Source of the DNA: Halorientalis litorea
Lineage (GTDB): Archaea > Halobacteriota > Halobacteria > Halobacteriales > Haloarculaceae
Length of the DNA stretch: 64,000 nt
Direction: 5' to 3'
Assembly (NCBI RefSeq): GCF_023028225.1
Contig: NZ_CP095482.1
Location: 2,542,001 to 2,606,000 of the forward strand
Shown here: one piece after another, positions 52,737 to 60,525 of the stretch
Position numbering within the stretch: position 1 is the stretch's first letter
How the letters are laid out: every line of letters begins with the position of its first letter
Position numbers and translations under genes: made by a program
Notes under the pieces: generated by a model
The model's database searches: none
Told to the model about the DNA's origin: nothing
Seen by the model: only the letters and a program-made list of their open reading frames with translations

Positions 52737-53924
52737 TCAGTTCGTCGTCGTTATCTCGACTACGTCGCGGTGGTCGAGTTCGTGGTCGGCACCGATTTGC
52801 CGGCCCGACCGGGCGTCGTGGCCGTGGAGGAACCCTTCGCCGATGTCGCTGTGGAGGAAGTACGCGAACTCCTCGGCCGTCGAATCCTCGGGGAGGACGA
52901 AACAATCTTGCAGGAACGTCCCGTCGTCGCGGGGGCTTCCGCTGCCGGGGAACACTGCGATGGCTCCGAACCGTTCGAACAGTGCCGTCTCCAGTGCCGA
53001 CTGGACGCCCGTGCCGTCGAAGTCGGCGACGAACGACGCTATCGTGTCGAGACCGGCCGCCTGCTCGTCGCTCACGTCTTCGACTACCTCGAAGTCGCTC
53101 GCGCCGGGGCGGTACGCCACGACGCCCGACTCGTCTGCGGTCTTGAGTGCCTTCTCGGCGTGGGCCGACACCGGCACGACCGTCAGGTGGTCGTACTCGG
53201 GGTCGCTCGTGATTGCGTCGTAGTTCGCCTGTGCCGCGGGCGTGTCCATCTTGTTCGCGGCGACTATCATCGGCTTCGTGCGCATCCGAATCTCGCGGGC
53301 GAGCCGTTCCCTGTCGCTCTCGTCCCACGCGTCCGGGTCGAGCGCGAGGTCCAGCGAGAGAATCACCTGCTTTATCTCGTCCTCGTTCGTCCGGAAGGCA
53401 CTCATCTGCTCGGCCAACTCCGTCTCGATGTCGCCGTTCTCGCCGTGGTAGCCCGAGCGGTAGCGTTCGATTCCCTTCTCCAGAATGTCGAGGTACCACA
53501 TGTCCAGTTCCGCTTCGAGGAAGTCGATGTCCTCGCGGGGGTCGTGGTCTTCGGTCGGTTCACCCTCGATGTCCGTCTCGCCCGAGAAGTCGACCACGTG
53601 GACCAGCACGTCCGCCTCGTTGAGGTCCGTCAGGAACTGGTTTCCTAGGCCCTTGCCCTCGTGGGCACCCGGAACGAGACCCGCCACGTCGACCAACTTC
53701 ACCGGGACGTACCGTACGCCGTCGCGGCAGAACCCGTGGTTGGGCGTACACTCGTGGTCGAAGTCCGGGGCCGCACAGTCGACGCGGACGTACGCCTCCC
53801 CGACGCTCGGGTCGATGGTCGTGAACGGGTACGCCCCTTCCGGCACGTCGTTCATCGTCGCGGCGTTGAACAGCGTCGACTTGCCCACCGAGGGCTTGCC
53901 GACGAGTCCGATAGTGTAACTCAT
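52737..53924 (-). CDS. YchF/Obg-like GTPase with TGS domain (archaeal type)
   Basis: 395 residues. The G1 loop GLVGKPSVGKSTLFNA starts at residue 6, switch regions include PFTTIDPS, G3 DVAGLVPGAHEGKGLGNQF, and G4 NKMD in MIVAANKMDTP. The C-terminal TGS-like domain ends FLHGHDARSGRQIGADHEL. YchF relatives bind ribosomes and hydrolyse ATP as well as GTP; this archaeal version has an enlarged insertion near residues 120-200. It runs in the same direction as dys, 89 bases upstream of its start. Confidence 0.93.
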   Translation of the reverse strand: MSYTIGLVGKPSVGKSTLFNAATMNDVPEGAYPFTTIDPSVGEAYVRVDCAAPDFDHECTPNHGFCRDGVRYVPVKLVDVAGLVPGAHEGKGLGNQFLTDLNEADVLVHVVDFSGETDIEGEPTEDHDPREDIDFLEAELDMWYLDILEKGIERYRSGYHGENGDIETELAEQMSAFRTNEDEIKQVILSLDLALDPDAWDESDRERLAREIRMRTKPMIVAANKMDTPAAQANYDAITSDPEYDHLTVVPVSAHAEKALKTADESGVVAYRPGASDFEVVEDVSDEQAAGLDTIASFVADFDGTGVQSALETALFERFGAIAVFPGSGSPRDDGTFLQDCFVLPEDSTAEEFAYFLHSDIGEGFLHGHDARSGRQIGADHELDHRDVVEITTTN

Positions 53925-54041
53925 TACCTCTGGGTCCCCGGGAGCGCGGTAAAGAGTTTCTTTCGTGATACGTTTCGCGTGACACTCTCTCGCAGGGGTT
54001 CCGGCGACTCCGAGGCGTGGGACCGGCCGTCGACTCGCCGC

Positions 54042-54809
54042 TCAGAGTCCCGTCGGGTGGTCGAGGAACGTCGTCTCGAGACCCCACTCGCCGGCGCGGT
54101 CCGCGAGTGCCCGGACGCCGAACGTCTCCGTCGCGTAGTGGCCGGCGAGGTACACGTCGATGCCCGCCTCCCGGGCCTCGTGGTAGACCTGCTGTTTCCC
54201 CTCGCCGGTCACCAGCGCGTCCGCACCGACGGCGACCGCCTCGTCCAACCAATCCACGCCGCTGCCGGTGACGATTGCCACGTCCTCGACCGTCCCGTCG
54301 CCGAACGGGAGGACCTGCACGCCCTCGCCACCGTGGTCGAGTTCGCTGGCGAGCAGGGTCTGTAATTCCTCGCGGTCGAACGGGTCGGTCGCCGTCCCGC
54401 GCTGGCCGACGTGTTCCGGGCCGAGTTCGCCGAACGGTTCGCGGTCCTCGAGGTCGAGCAGGTCGGCGACCCCCGCCGCGTTCCCCAGTTCCTGATGGCC
54501 GTCGAGCGGCAGGTGTGAGACGTACAGCGGGAGGTCGTGCTCGAAGTGTGGCGTGAGTCGCTCGTGGATTCGCCCCGTCACGCGGTCGATGCCGCCCCAG
54601 ACGTAGCCGTGATGTGTCACGAGCAGGTCCGCCCCGGCCGCGACTGCGGCCTCGGCGGTCGTTCTGGCCGCGTCGACGGCGACGGCGACGTGGTTCACCT
54701 CGCAGTCGCGCGGGCCGACTTGGAGGCCGTTGGGACTCGCGTCGACGTCGGCGTAGGCGTCGGTCCGCAGCTCCGCGTCCAGCCGTGCTGTCACCTCGTC
54801 ACAGCGCAT
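54042..54809 (-). CDS. NIF3/DUF34-family dinuclear metal protein
   Basis: 255 residues. Metal-site motifs include LLVTHHGYVW near residue 63 and the C-terminal YLAGHYATETFGV near 225, with GSGVDWLDEAVAVGADALVTG between them. The usual length and ends fit the Nif3-like dinuclear metal-centre family, sometimes annotated GTP cyclohydrolase I type 2, although its true function is unsettled. ATG 54809 is preferred because a GGAAGG ribosome-binding-like sequence lies 7 bases upstream; the ATG at 54830 lacks one. It follows the zinc-finger gene by about 40 bases. Confidence 0.88.
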   Translation of the reverse strand: MRCDEVTARLDAELRTDAYADVDASPNGLQVGPRDCEVNHVAVAVDAARTTAEAAVAAGADLLVTHHGYVWGGIDRVTGRIHERLTPHFEHDLPLYVSHLPLDGHQELGNAAGVADLLDLEDREPFGELGPEHVGQRGTATDPFDREELQTLLASELDHGGEGVQVLPFGDGTVEDVAIVTGSGVDWLDEAVAVGADALVTGEGKQQVYHEAREAGIDVYLAGHYATETFGVRALADRAGEWGLETTFLDHPTGL

Positions 54810-54851
54810 GCGGTGCCCTTCCGAGTCCATCCGGGAGACGTTTGCGGTCGG

Positions 54852-55712
54852 TCACGACTCGGGTTCGACGAGGTGGTCGCCGTCCTCGGCGACGTATCCC
54901 TCGGCCACCAGCGCGTCGATGGCGTCGGCACAGTCCCGCGGCGAGAGGTCGTACGCGCTCGCGGCGACCACCTCGAACTCCTCGCGGTCCACCGGGAACT
55001 CCCGGTTCTGGAGGAGGCGGATGACCTTCTTCGCCGTCGGCGTCGAGAGTATCGACGGGGTGTCTCCGCCGTCGTCACCGCGCTCCGTCGTCGTGCTGTC
55101 GTCGTCTGGTGCCGTCTGCTCGGGACTCGTCTCTTCGGCGTGGTCGCTCGCTGTCCCGTGGTCGTCGTCTTCTTGCTCGTCGCTCTCTGTCCCGGACGCC
55201 GGTTCGCTGTCGGCGTCCGCGGATTCGCCGCCGACGACGTTCTGCCAGTCGTCCCCGACGCTGGACGCCGTTTCGGCCGTCGGCTCCGTGTCCGCGGTGC
55301 CCGTCTCGTCCTCGCTCTCCGGTTGTGCGGACGGCTCGGCTGTCTCGTCGCCGTCCTCGTCGCTGTCGTCGCCGATGTCGTGCAACAGGTTCGTGTCGCT
55401 TTCGAGCGTGGCCTTCTCGGAGACGGACACGTCTGCGCCCACGGTTTCGGCTCCGTCGCCCGCCTCCTCGTCGGCGTCGGTATCGTCGAGCGTGTCGGCG
55501 GCCGGCGTCTCGGCCGCGTCGTCGCGCCCCTCCGTGTCGAGAGCGTCGGCCGTCGCTCCCGGGTCGGCGACGGCGTCGAGTACGGCCGCGAGCTTCCGCC
55601 GGCAGGTCGGACAGAGCGAGACGGTCGGGTCGCCGCCGTCGGCACCGAGCGGGTGGGCCGAGACGGGCGCGTCCAGTGCGGTTCCACAGAAGTAACACGA
55701 CGAGAGTTCCAT
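54852..55712 (-). CDS. Acidic protein with N-terminal zinc finger and C-terminal winged helix
   Basis: 286 residues. Residues 1-45 hold two CxxC knuckles (CYFCG near 6-9 and CPTCRR near 33-36). A long disordered middle (about 50-215) is rich in Asp, Glu, Ser and Thr. The last 70 residues (VIRLLQNREFPVDREEFEVV, PRDCADAIDALVAEGYVAED) look like a winged-helix module. The arrangement suggests a nucleic-acid or transcription-complex binding protein. No named family is recognised. Start ATG 55712 begins directly at the zinc finger; the frame from 55748 adds 12 residues. Confidence 0.7.
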   Translation of the reverse strand: MELSSCYFCGTALDAPVSAHPLGADGGDPTVSLCPTCRRKLAAVLDAVADPGATADALDTEGRDDAAETPAADTLDDTDADEEAGDGAETVGADVSVSEKATLESDTNLLHDIGDDSDEDGDETAEPSAQPESEDETGTADTEPTAETASSVGDDWQNVVGGESADADSEPASGTESDEQEDDDHGTASDHAEETSPEQTAPDDDSTTTERGDDGGDTPSILSTPTAKKVIRLLQNREFPVDREEFEVVAASAYDLSPRDCADAIDALVAEGYVAEDGDHLVEPES

Positions 55713-55748
55713 CGTCGGGAGCCACTCCTCCCACGGTCTAAAAACCAC

Positions 55749-56549
55749 CTACGAGCCGGCGTGCGCGAAGACGAACGCTCGGAGGAGTTTCGCCGCGAGC
55801 GTGGCCGCCTGCCCGTCGTCGCGGTCGTTGACCTCCACCACGTCGAACCCGTCCGCGGACGGGGCGACCGCTCGAACCACTTCGTGCATCGTCTCGGGGG
55901 TCAACCCGAACGGCTCCATCGTCCCCGTCCCGGGCGCGTATCCCGGGTCGGCGGCGTCGATGTCCACGCTCAGGTACACCGACTGGCCGTCGAACTCGGG
56001 TGTCCACTCGGCCACCTCGGCGGGCGGGACGACGGTCACGTCGTCGGCGTCGGCGCGGTCCCACTCCGCTTCGCTCCCCGTCCGCGCGCCGAGAACGACG
56101 GCCTCCTCGGCGGCGGCGAGCGCGTGGCGCGTGACCGTCGCGTGGGAGAGTGGGTTCCCCGCGTAGGACTCCCGCAGGTCGAGGTGGGCGTCGAGACAGA
56201 CGAACACGTCCGGGTCTACCGCACGGACGCCCGCGACGGTGACGGTGTGTTCGCCGCCGACTGTCAGGGGCACCGCACCGTCGTCACGCACGTCTCCGAG
56301 CGTGCCGGTGAGAAAGTCGAGGTACTCTGCGGTGTCGTCGGTCGGTCCGATGTCGCCGTGGTCGTGAACGGACAGGTCGGTAAACTGCTGCCCTGTCCGG
56401 TGGTCGTAGTCGTCGAACGATGTCGCAAAATGTCGGATACGACGCGGGCCGAAGCGCGTCCCGGGTTGGAACGTCGTCGAGGCGTCCAAGGGCGCGCCGA
56501 CGACGACGTAGTCGGCGTCGGCCCGGTCGGCCCGCGCACCGGGAAACAT
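55749..56549 (-). CDS. speB: Agmatinase / ureohydrolase family
   Basis: 266 residues. All three manganese-site motifs are present: GGEHTVT near 99, DAHLDLRESYAGNPLSHA near 120 and SVDIDAADPGYAPGTG near 192. Agmatinase removes urea from agmatine to give putrescine. Its gene abuts the aIF5A stop codon with no spacer, so the two are probably cotranscribed. In haloarchaea an agmatine-dependent route to deoxyhypusine on aIF5A has been proposed that would use this enzyme. Confidence 0.93.
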   Translation of the reverse strand: MFPGARADRADADYVVVGAPLDASTTFQPGTRFGPRRIRHFATSFDDYDHRTGQQFTDLSVHDHGDIGPTDDTAEYLDFLTGTLGDVRDDGAVPLTVGGEHTVTVAGVRAVDPDVFVCLDAHLDLRESYAGNPLSHATVTRHALAAAEEAVVLGARTGSEAEWDRADADDVTVVPPAEVAEWTPEFDGQSVYLSVDIDAADPGYAPGTGTMEPFGLTPETMHEVVRAVAPSADGFDVVEVNDRDDGQAATLAAKLLRAFVFAHAGS

Positions 56550-56933
56550 CTACGAGCGGACGATTTTGCGCTGGTCCTCGTACTCGAGGTACTCGATGTC
56601 GTCGTCGGCCGACAGCGATACGTCCTCGGGCACCTTCATCGTAATCGTCTCGTAGTTGTCGAGGTCCATGACCTGTGCGATGTCGGCGGACTCGACGTTG
56701 ACGACCTGTCCCTGCTTGCGCTCGACTATCGGCACCCAAATCTTCGCGTCCACGGGCTGTGAGAGGTTTCGCTTCTTCCCGTCGAAGACGCCCTCGCCCT
56801 CGATTCGGGCCTTCGCACTGCCGTGTTTGCCGGGTTTGGCTGTGCTGTAGGAGTTGATTTTACACGGTGTGTCGTCCATCATCACGTAACTCCCCTCGTC
56901 GAGTTCGCGGACTTCCGTCTGCTCTCTCGCCAT
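56550..56933 (-). CDS. eif5a: Translation factor aIF5A
   Basis: 127 residues. The hypusination loop reads [14 protein letters not shown] with the modified lysine at position 36, followed by the OB-fold ending [13 protein letters not shown]. It helps ribosomes through stalling sequences and needs deoxyhypusine or hypusine to work. Agmatinase follows directly, and deoxyhypusine synthase is 4 kb away in the same direction, forming a hypusination neighbourhood. Confidence 0.96.
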   Translation of the reverse strand: MAREQTEVRELDEGSYVMMDDTPCKINSYSTAKPGKHGSAKARIEGEGVFDGKKRNLSQPVDAKIWVPIVERKQGQVVNVESADIAQVMDLDNYETITMKVPEDVSLSADDDIEYLEYEDQRKIVRS

Positions 56934-56994
56934 GTCCCGCGATATTCAGTGTACCGGTATAAACCGTTTGGAACACGCCGCGTCGGGCCCCGAA

Positions 56995-58788
56995 CTACGT
57001 CGAGCGGCCGTCCGACTCGCTGGTTTCGACGTCACCTGTCCCGGGATTCTCCTCGTCGGTGGCACCCTGCACGACTGCCTCGCCGAACCCTTCGCCGAGG
57101 TCTATCTCGCCGACGGCACTCCCCTCGCCTCCCATCTCGTCCCGCTCGCGCATGCTCTGCCGGGTGAACTGTGGCTGGGCGCGGATGCCGCTCTTGTCCC
57201 GGAACGACCAGTAGAGCAGTCCGGCCACCAGCACCGTCCCGCCGGCCGCGACGCCCGCGGACTCGACCGTCGAAAAGGCGTAGAGGACGGCCGTCGAGAC
57301 GATGCCCGCGGAAAACACCATCCCGTAGACCAACCGCTTTGCGAGCGTCTGGAGTAGGTCGTCCGAGTCCTCGATGTCCGCGTTCACCCGCAGGTCGTCG
57401 CGTTCGATGCGGTCGAGCGTCTGCTCCAGTTTCGGCGGCGTCCGAATCGTGGACTGGGCGGCCTGATTGAGTTCGTCGGCGCGGTCCTCGAAGAACTGGC
57501 GGATGCCCGCCTCCAGATACCCTTGGTCCCGGAGGTAGTCGGTCGCCACCGAGATGAAGTCGAACTCGGGGTCGAGAGTGACGCAGACGCCCTCGACGAC
57601 GGTGGCGACCCGCAGGACCAGCGCGAGGTTCGAGGGCAACCGGAGCGGGAACTCGTAGATAGTGTCTTCGACCTGTTGGATTATCTGCTGGACGCGGTAC
57701 TGCTCGATGTCCTCGCCGCGGGCGTCCGCGATGGCCAACTCCATCACCTCACCCATCACCTCGCGGTCGGCCTCCGGGGAGAGCGTCCCCATCTCCACGA
57801 GAGCGTCGAGGATTGCGTCCGTGTCTTGGTTGGCGACGGCGACGTAGAAGTCGATAATCCTGTCCTGGACGTACGGCTCCACGTAGCCGCTCATCCCGAA
57901 GTCGTAGAAGACGAGCGTCCCGTCTTCCTGCACCGCGAGGTTGCCGGGGTGGGGGTCGGCGTGGAAGACGCCGTCCTCGACTATCATCTGGAGGTAGACG
58001 CGCTGGAGCGTCTCCGCGATTTGGGTCCGGTCGACGCCCAACTCGTCGAGTTCGCTCACGCTCGAAATCTTGGTTCCTTCGACGTACTCCATCGTCAGCA
58101 CCCGACCGGTCGACCGTTCGTCGTCGACCGTCGGGATGCGGATTCGCGGGTCGTCGCCGAAGTTTTCGCGTATCTCTCCGAGCATCCGCGCTTCCCGCTC
58201 GTAGTCCATCTCCTGCCGAATCGTCTTTGCGAACTCGTCTGCCAGTGTTTCGAGCGAGAACGACCGCGCCTGCCCGACGAACCGCATCACGAGGGGCAGC
58301 GACCAGCGGATGACCCGCAGGTCGGCCTCCACGAGGTCCTCGACGCCCGGACGGCGGACCTTCACGGCAACCGGCCCCGCCTCCGTCTCGGCGTAGTACA
58401 CCTGTCCGAGGCTGGCACCGCTTATCGACTCCGTGTCGAACGTGGTGAACACGTCCTCGACGGCACCGAGTTCCGCCTCGACGACCCCTTCGGCCTCCGC
58501 CCAGTCGGCCGGGGGCACCTCGTCTTGGAGTTTGGTGAACTCGTCGATGTACTCCGGCGGGAGGATGTCGGGCCGCGTCGAGAGCAACTGCCCGAGTTTG
58601 ATGAACGTCGGCCCCAGCGTGAGCAGCGAGTCCAGTAGTGTCGCGGCGCGGCGGCGACGCTCTTCGGGGGAGACCGTCCGGGAGCGCCCGAACAGCAGGA
58701 ACCGGTTGCGGTCCCGGGCGTAGGCGAGCAAGAGTGGTAGGAACTGGCGTGTGACGGTGAGAAACCGTCTATAGGCGCGAAGGTTCAC
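56995..58788 (-). CDS. UbiB/AarF (ABC1) family atypical kinase, long form
   Basis: 597 residues. GPTFIKLGQLLSTRPDILPP contains the KxGQ motif near residue 62; then GASLGQVYYAETEAGPVAVKVRRP, FHADPHPGNLAV and VFYDFGMSGYV. The C-terminal extension of about 110 residues has two helices (YGMVFSAGIVSTAVLYAF and VAAGGTVLVAGLLYW) that anchor it in the membrane. It is the longer paralogue of 37351-38667. UbiB proteins act in quinone or lipid metabolism; the haloarchaeal target is not shown by the sequence. Confidence 0.9.
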   Translation of the reverse strand: MNLRAYRRFLTVTRQFLPLLLAYARDRNRFLLFGRSRTVSPEERRRRAATLLDSLLTLGPTFIKLGQLLSTRPDILPPEYIDEFTKLQDEVPPADWAEAEGVVEAELGAVEDVFTTFDTESISGASLGQVYYAETEAGPVAVKVRRPGVEDLVEADLRVIRWSLPLVMRFVGQARSFSLETLADEFAKTIRQEMDYEREARMLGEIRENFGDDPRIRIPTVDDERSTGRVLTMEYVEGTKISSVSELDELGVDRTQIAETLQRVYLQMIVEDGVFHADPHPGNLAVQEDGTLVFYDFGMSGYVEPYVQDRIIDFYVAVANQDTDAILDALVEMGTLSPEADREVMGEVMELAIADARGEDIEQYRVQQIIQQVEDTIYEFPLRLPSNLALVLRVATVVEGVCVTLDPEFDFISVATDYLRDQGYLEAGIRQFFEDRADELNQAAQSTIRTPPKLEQTLDRIERDDLRVNADIEDSDDLLQTLAKRLVYGMVFSAGIVSTAVLYAFSTVESAGVAAGGTVLVAGLLYWSFRDKSGIRAQPQFTRQSMRERDEMGGEGSAVGEIDLGEGFGEAVVQGATDEENPGTGDVETSESDGRST

Positions 58789-58806
58789 CGAGTTGCCACC
58801 TCGTCC

Positions 58807-59169
58807 TCAGGCCTCGGCGTCCTCGATTGGCACCGCCGTCTCCGGCGTCGCTCCGGCCTTCGGCAGGTGGAGTTCGAGGACGCCCCGACTGACCGTCCCC
58901 TCGGCGTCCGCGCCGGTGGCGTCCGGGGGAAGCGGCAGTTCGGCGTCGAGAAAGAGAGCGCGTTCCTCCTCGACGTAGCGGAACTCCCGCGGAAGGTCCT
59001 TCTCGCGGCGTGCTTCTATCTGTAGTCGCCCGGCGGACACGCTCACGTCGACCGTTTCGGCCGTCGCACCCGGCAGGTCGATGACCAGCAGGTACGCGTC
59101 CTCGCTCTCCAGCAAGTCGGCGAACACCGTCTCGGGGAGGTCCCGCAACGCGTCGCGGAGCGCTGACAT
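58807..59169 (-). CDS. Hsp20/alpha-crystallin-type small heat-shock protein
   Basis: 120 residues. The alpha-crystallin domain spans most of the protein: VIDLPGATAETVDVSVSAGR and EERALFLDAELPLP, and the end has GVLELHLPKA, the conserved GVLxLxLPK signature. The C-terminal IxI-like motif (VPIEDAEA) is weak, and the N-terminal arm is short, so oligomers may be small. It acts as an ATP-independent chaperone that binds unfolding proteins. It lies 18 bases before the UbiB gene, in the same direction. Confidence 0.88.
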   Translation of the reverse strand: MSALRDALRDLPETVFADLLESEDAYLLVIDLPGATAETVDVSVSAGRLQIEARREKDLPREFRYVEEERALFLDAELPLPPDATGADAEGTVSRGVLELHLPKAGATPETAVPIEDAEA

Positions 59170-59225
59170 ATCCGCTTATATGAACCGGTAGGCGAAAAAC
59201 CCCGCGGTCCACCCCGTCGCCCGAC

Positions 59226-59232
59226 GCTTTTT
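59226..59232 (+). promoter_or_regulatory. TATA-like element of moeA1
   Basis: GCTTTTT centred about 27 bases before the ATG at 59256. Confidence 0.4.
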
Positions 59233-59255
59233 GTGCGGGCACCCCAAGAGACGGT

Positions 59256-60494
59256 ATGACGAACCCACGAGAGTCGGGCTTCAAGGAGGTGACCCCGCCC
59301 GCGGAGGCACGCGAACGGCTCCGCGCGGCCGTCTCTCCCCACGACCGGACCGAGACCGTTCCGCTGTCGATGGCGGAGGGTCGCGCCGTCGCCCAGCCGG
59401 TTCGGGCTCGCCGGTTGGTTCCCCACTACGACCGTGCCGCGATGGACGGCTACGCCGTCCGGGCCGCGGACACGTTCGGTGCCGGCGACCGCTCGCCCGC
59501 CGTTCTCCGGGCACACGACGCCGAGGCCGACGGCCAACTCGGTCCGGAAGAGGCGGTCCGGGTCCACACGGGAAGTGAACTCCCGCCCGGCGCGGACGCC
59601 GTCGTGATGCAGGAACAGGTCGAGGAGTTCGCGGGCGAGGTGGAACTGTTCGACGCCGTCGCCGAGGGCGAGAACGTCGCCCCTGCTGGCGAGGACGTGG
59701 ACGAGGGGCAGGTCCTGTTCGAGGCGGGCCACCGGCTCAGGCCGTCCGACCTCGGCCTGCTGAAGTCGACGGGCGTCGACGAAGTGACGTGTTACCAGCG
59801 GCCGACGGTCGGCGTCGTCCCGACGGGCGAGGAACTGGTCCAACACGACCCCGACCCCGGCGAAATCGTCGAGACGAACGGTCTGACCGTCTCACAGTAC
59901 GTCGAGCGGTGGGGCGGCAAGCCGACGTACCGCAACGTCGTCACCGACGACGAGAGCGCGCTCCGGGCCGCCATCCAGCGGGACCTGACGAAGGACCTAA
60001 TCGTCACGACTGGCGGGTCCTCCGTCGGGGACCGAGACTTGGTGCCCGAAGTCGTCTCGAAGTTGGGCGAGGTACTCGTCCACGGCGTCGCGCTCAAACC
60101 GGGCCACCCCTTCGGGTTCGGCGTCGTCGAGGACACGCCGGTGCTGATGCTCCCGGGCTACCCCGTCGCCTGCATCGTCAACGCCGTCCAGTTCCTCCGG
60201 CCCGCGATGAAGTGGGCCGGGAACCTCCCGCTCGGGGACCATCCCACGACCGAGGCTGTCCTCGGCCGGAAGATACCGAGCGAACCCGGCGTCAGAACGT
60301 TCGCCCGGGTGTCGCTGACGGACGACGAGTCGACCGACGCCGACCTCCCCACCGCCGTCCCGACGCGCGCAAGCGGTGCGGGCGTCCTCTCCAGCGTGTC
60401 GCTGGCCGACGGCTGGGTCGTCGTCCCCGACGGGCGGGAGGGGATACCCGAAGGTGAACGCGTCGCCGTCCAGGACTGGGAGTGGTACCCGTGA
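59256..60494 (+). CDS. moeA1: Molybdopterin molybdenumtransferase MoeA
   Basis: 412 residues. MoeA domains in order: PHYDRAAMDGYAVRAADTF near 58, HTGSELPPGADAVVMQEQ near 103, VPTGEELV and IVTTGGSSVGDRDLVPEV near 248, then LPGYPVACIVN near 295. It inserts molybdate (or tungstate) into adenylated molybdopterin. The second moeA starts 31 bases after its stop. It is one of the tandem moeA genes common in archaea, where one copy may prefer tungsten; the sequence does not say which. Confidence 0.94.
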   Translation: MTNPRESGFKEVTPPAEARERLRAAVSPHDRTETVPLSMAEGRAVAQPVRARRLVPHYDRAAMDGYAVRAADTFGAGDRSPAVLRAHDAEADGQLGPEEAVRVHTGSELPPGADAVVMQEQVEEFAGEVELFDAVAEGENVAPAGEDVDEGQVLFEAGHRLRPSDLGLLKSTGVDEVTCYQRPTVGVVPTGEELVQHDPDPGEIVETNGLTVSQYVERWGGKPTYRNVVTDDESALRAAIQRDLTKDLIVTTGGSSVGDRDLVPEVVSKLGEVLVHGVALKPGHPFGFGVVEDTPVLMLPGYPVACIVNAVQFLRPAMKWAGNLPLGDHPTTEAVLGRKIPSEPGVRTFARVSLTDDESTDADLPTAVPTRASGAGVLSSVSLADGWVVVPDGREGIPEGERVAVQDWEWYP

Positions 60495-60525
60495 CGCCCG
60501 TACTGATGCCCCGGGAGGTGGCCCG

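Noticed and set aside
54537..56762. 741-codon plus-strand frame across three minus-strand genes
   Set aside because: NIF3, the zinc-finger protein, agmatinase and aIF5A explain the region on the other strand.
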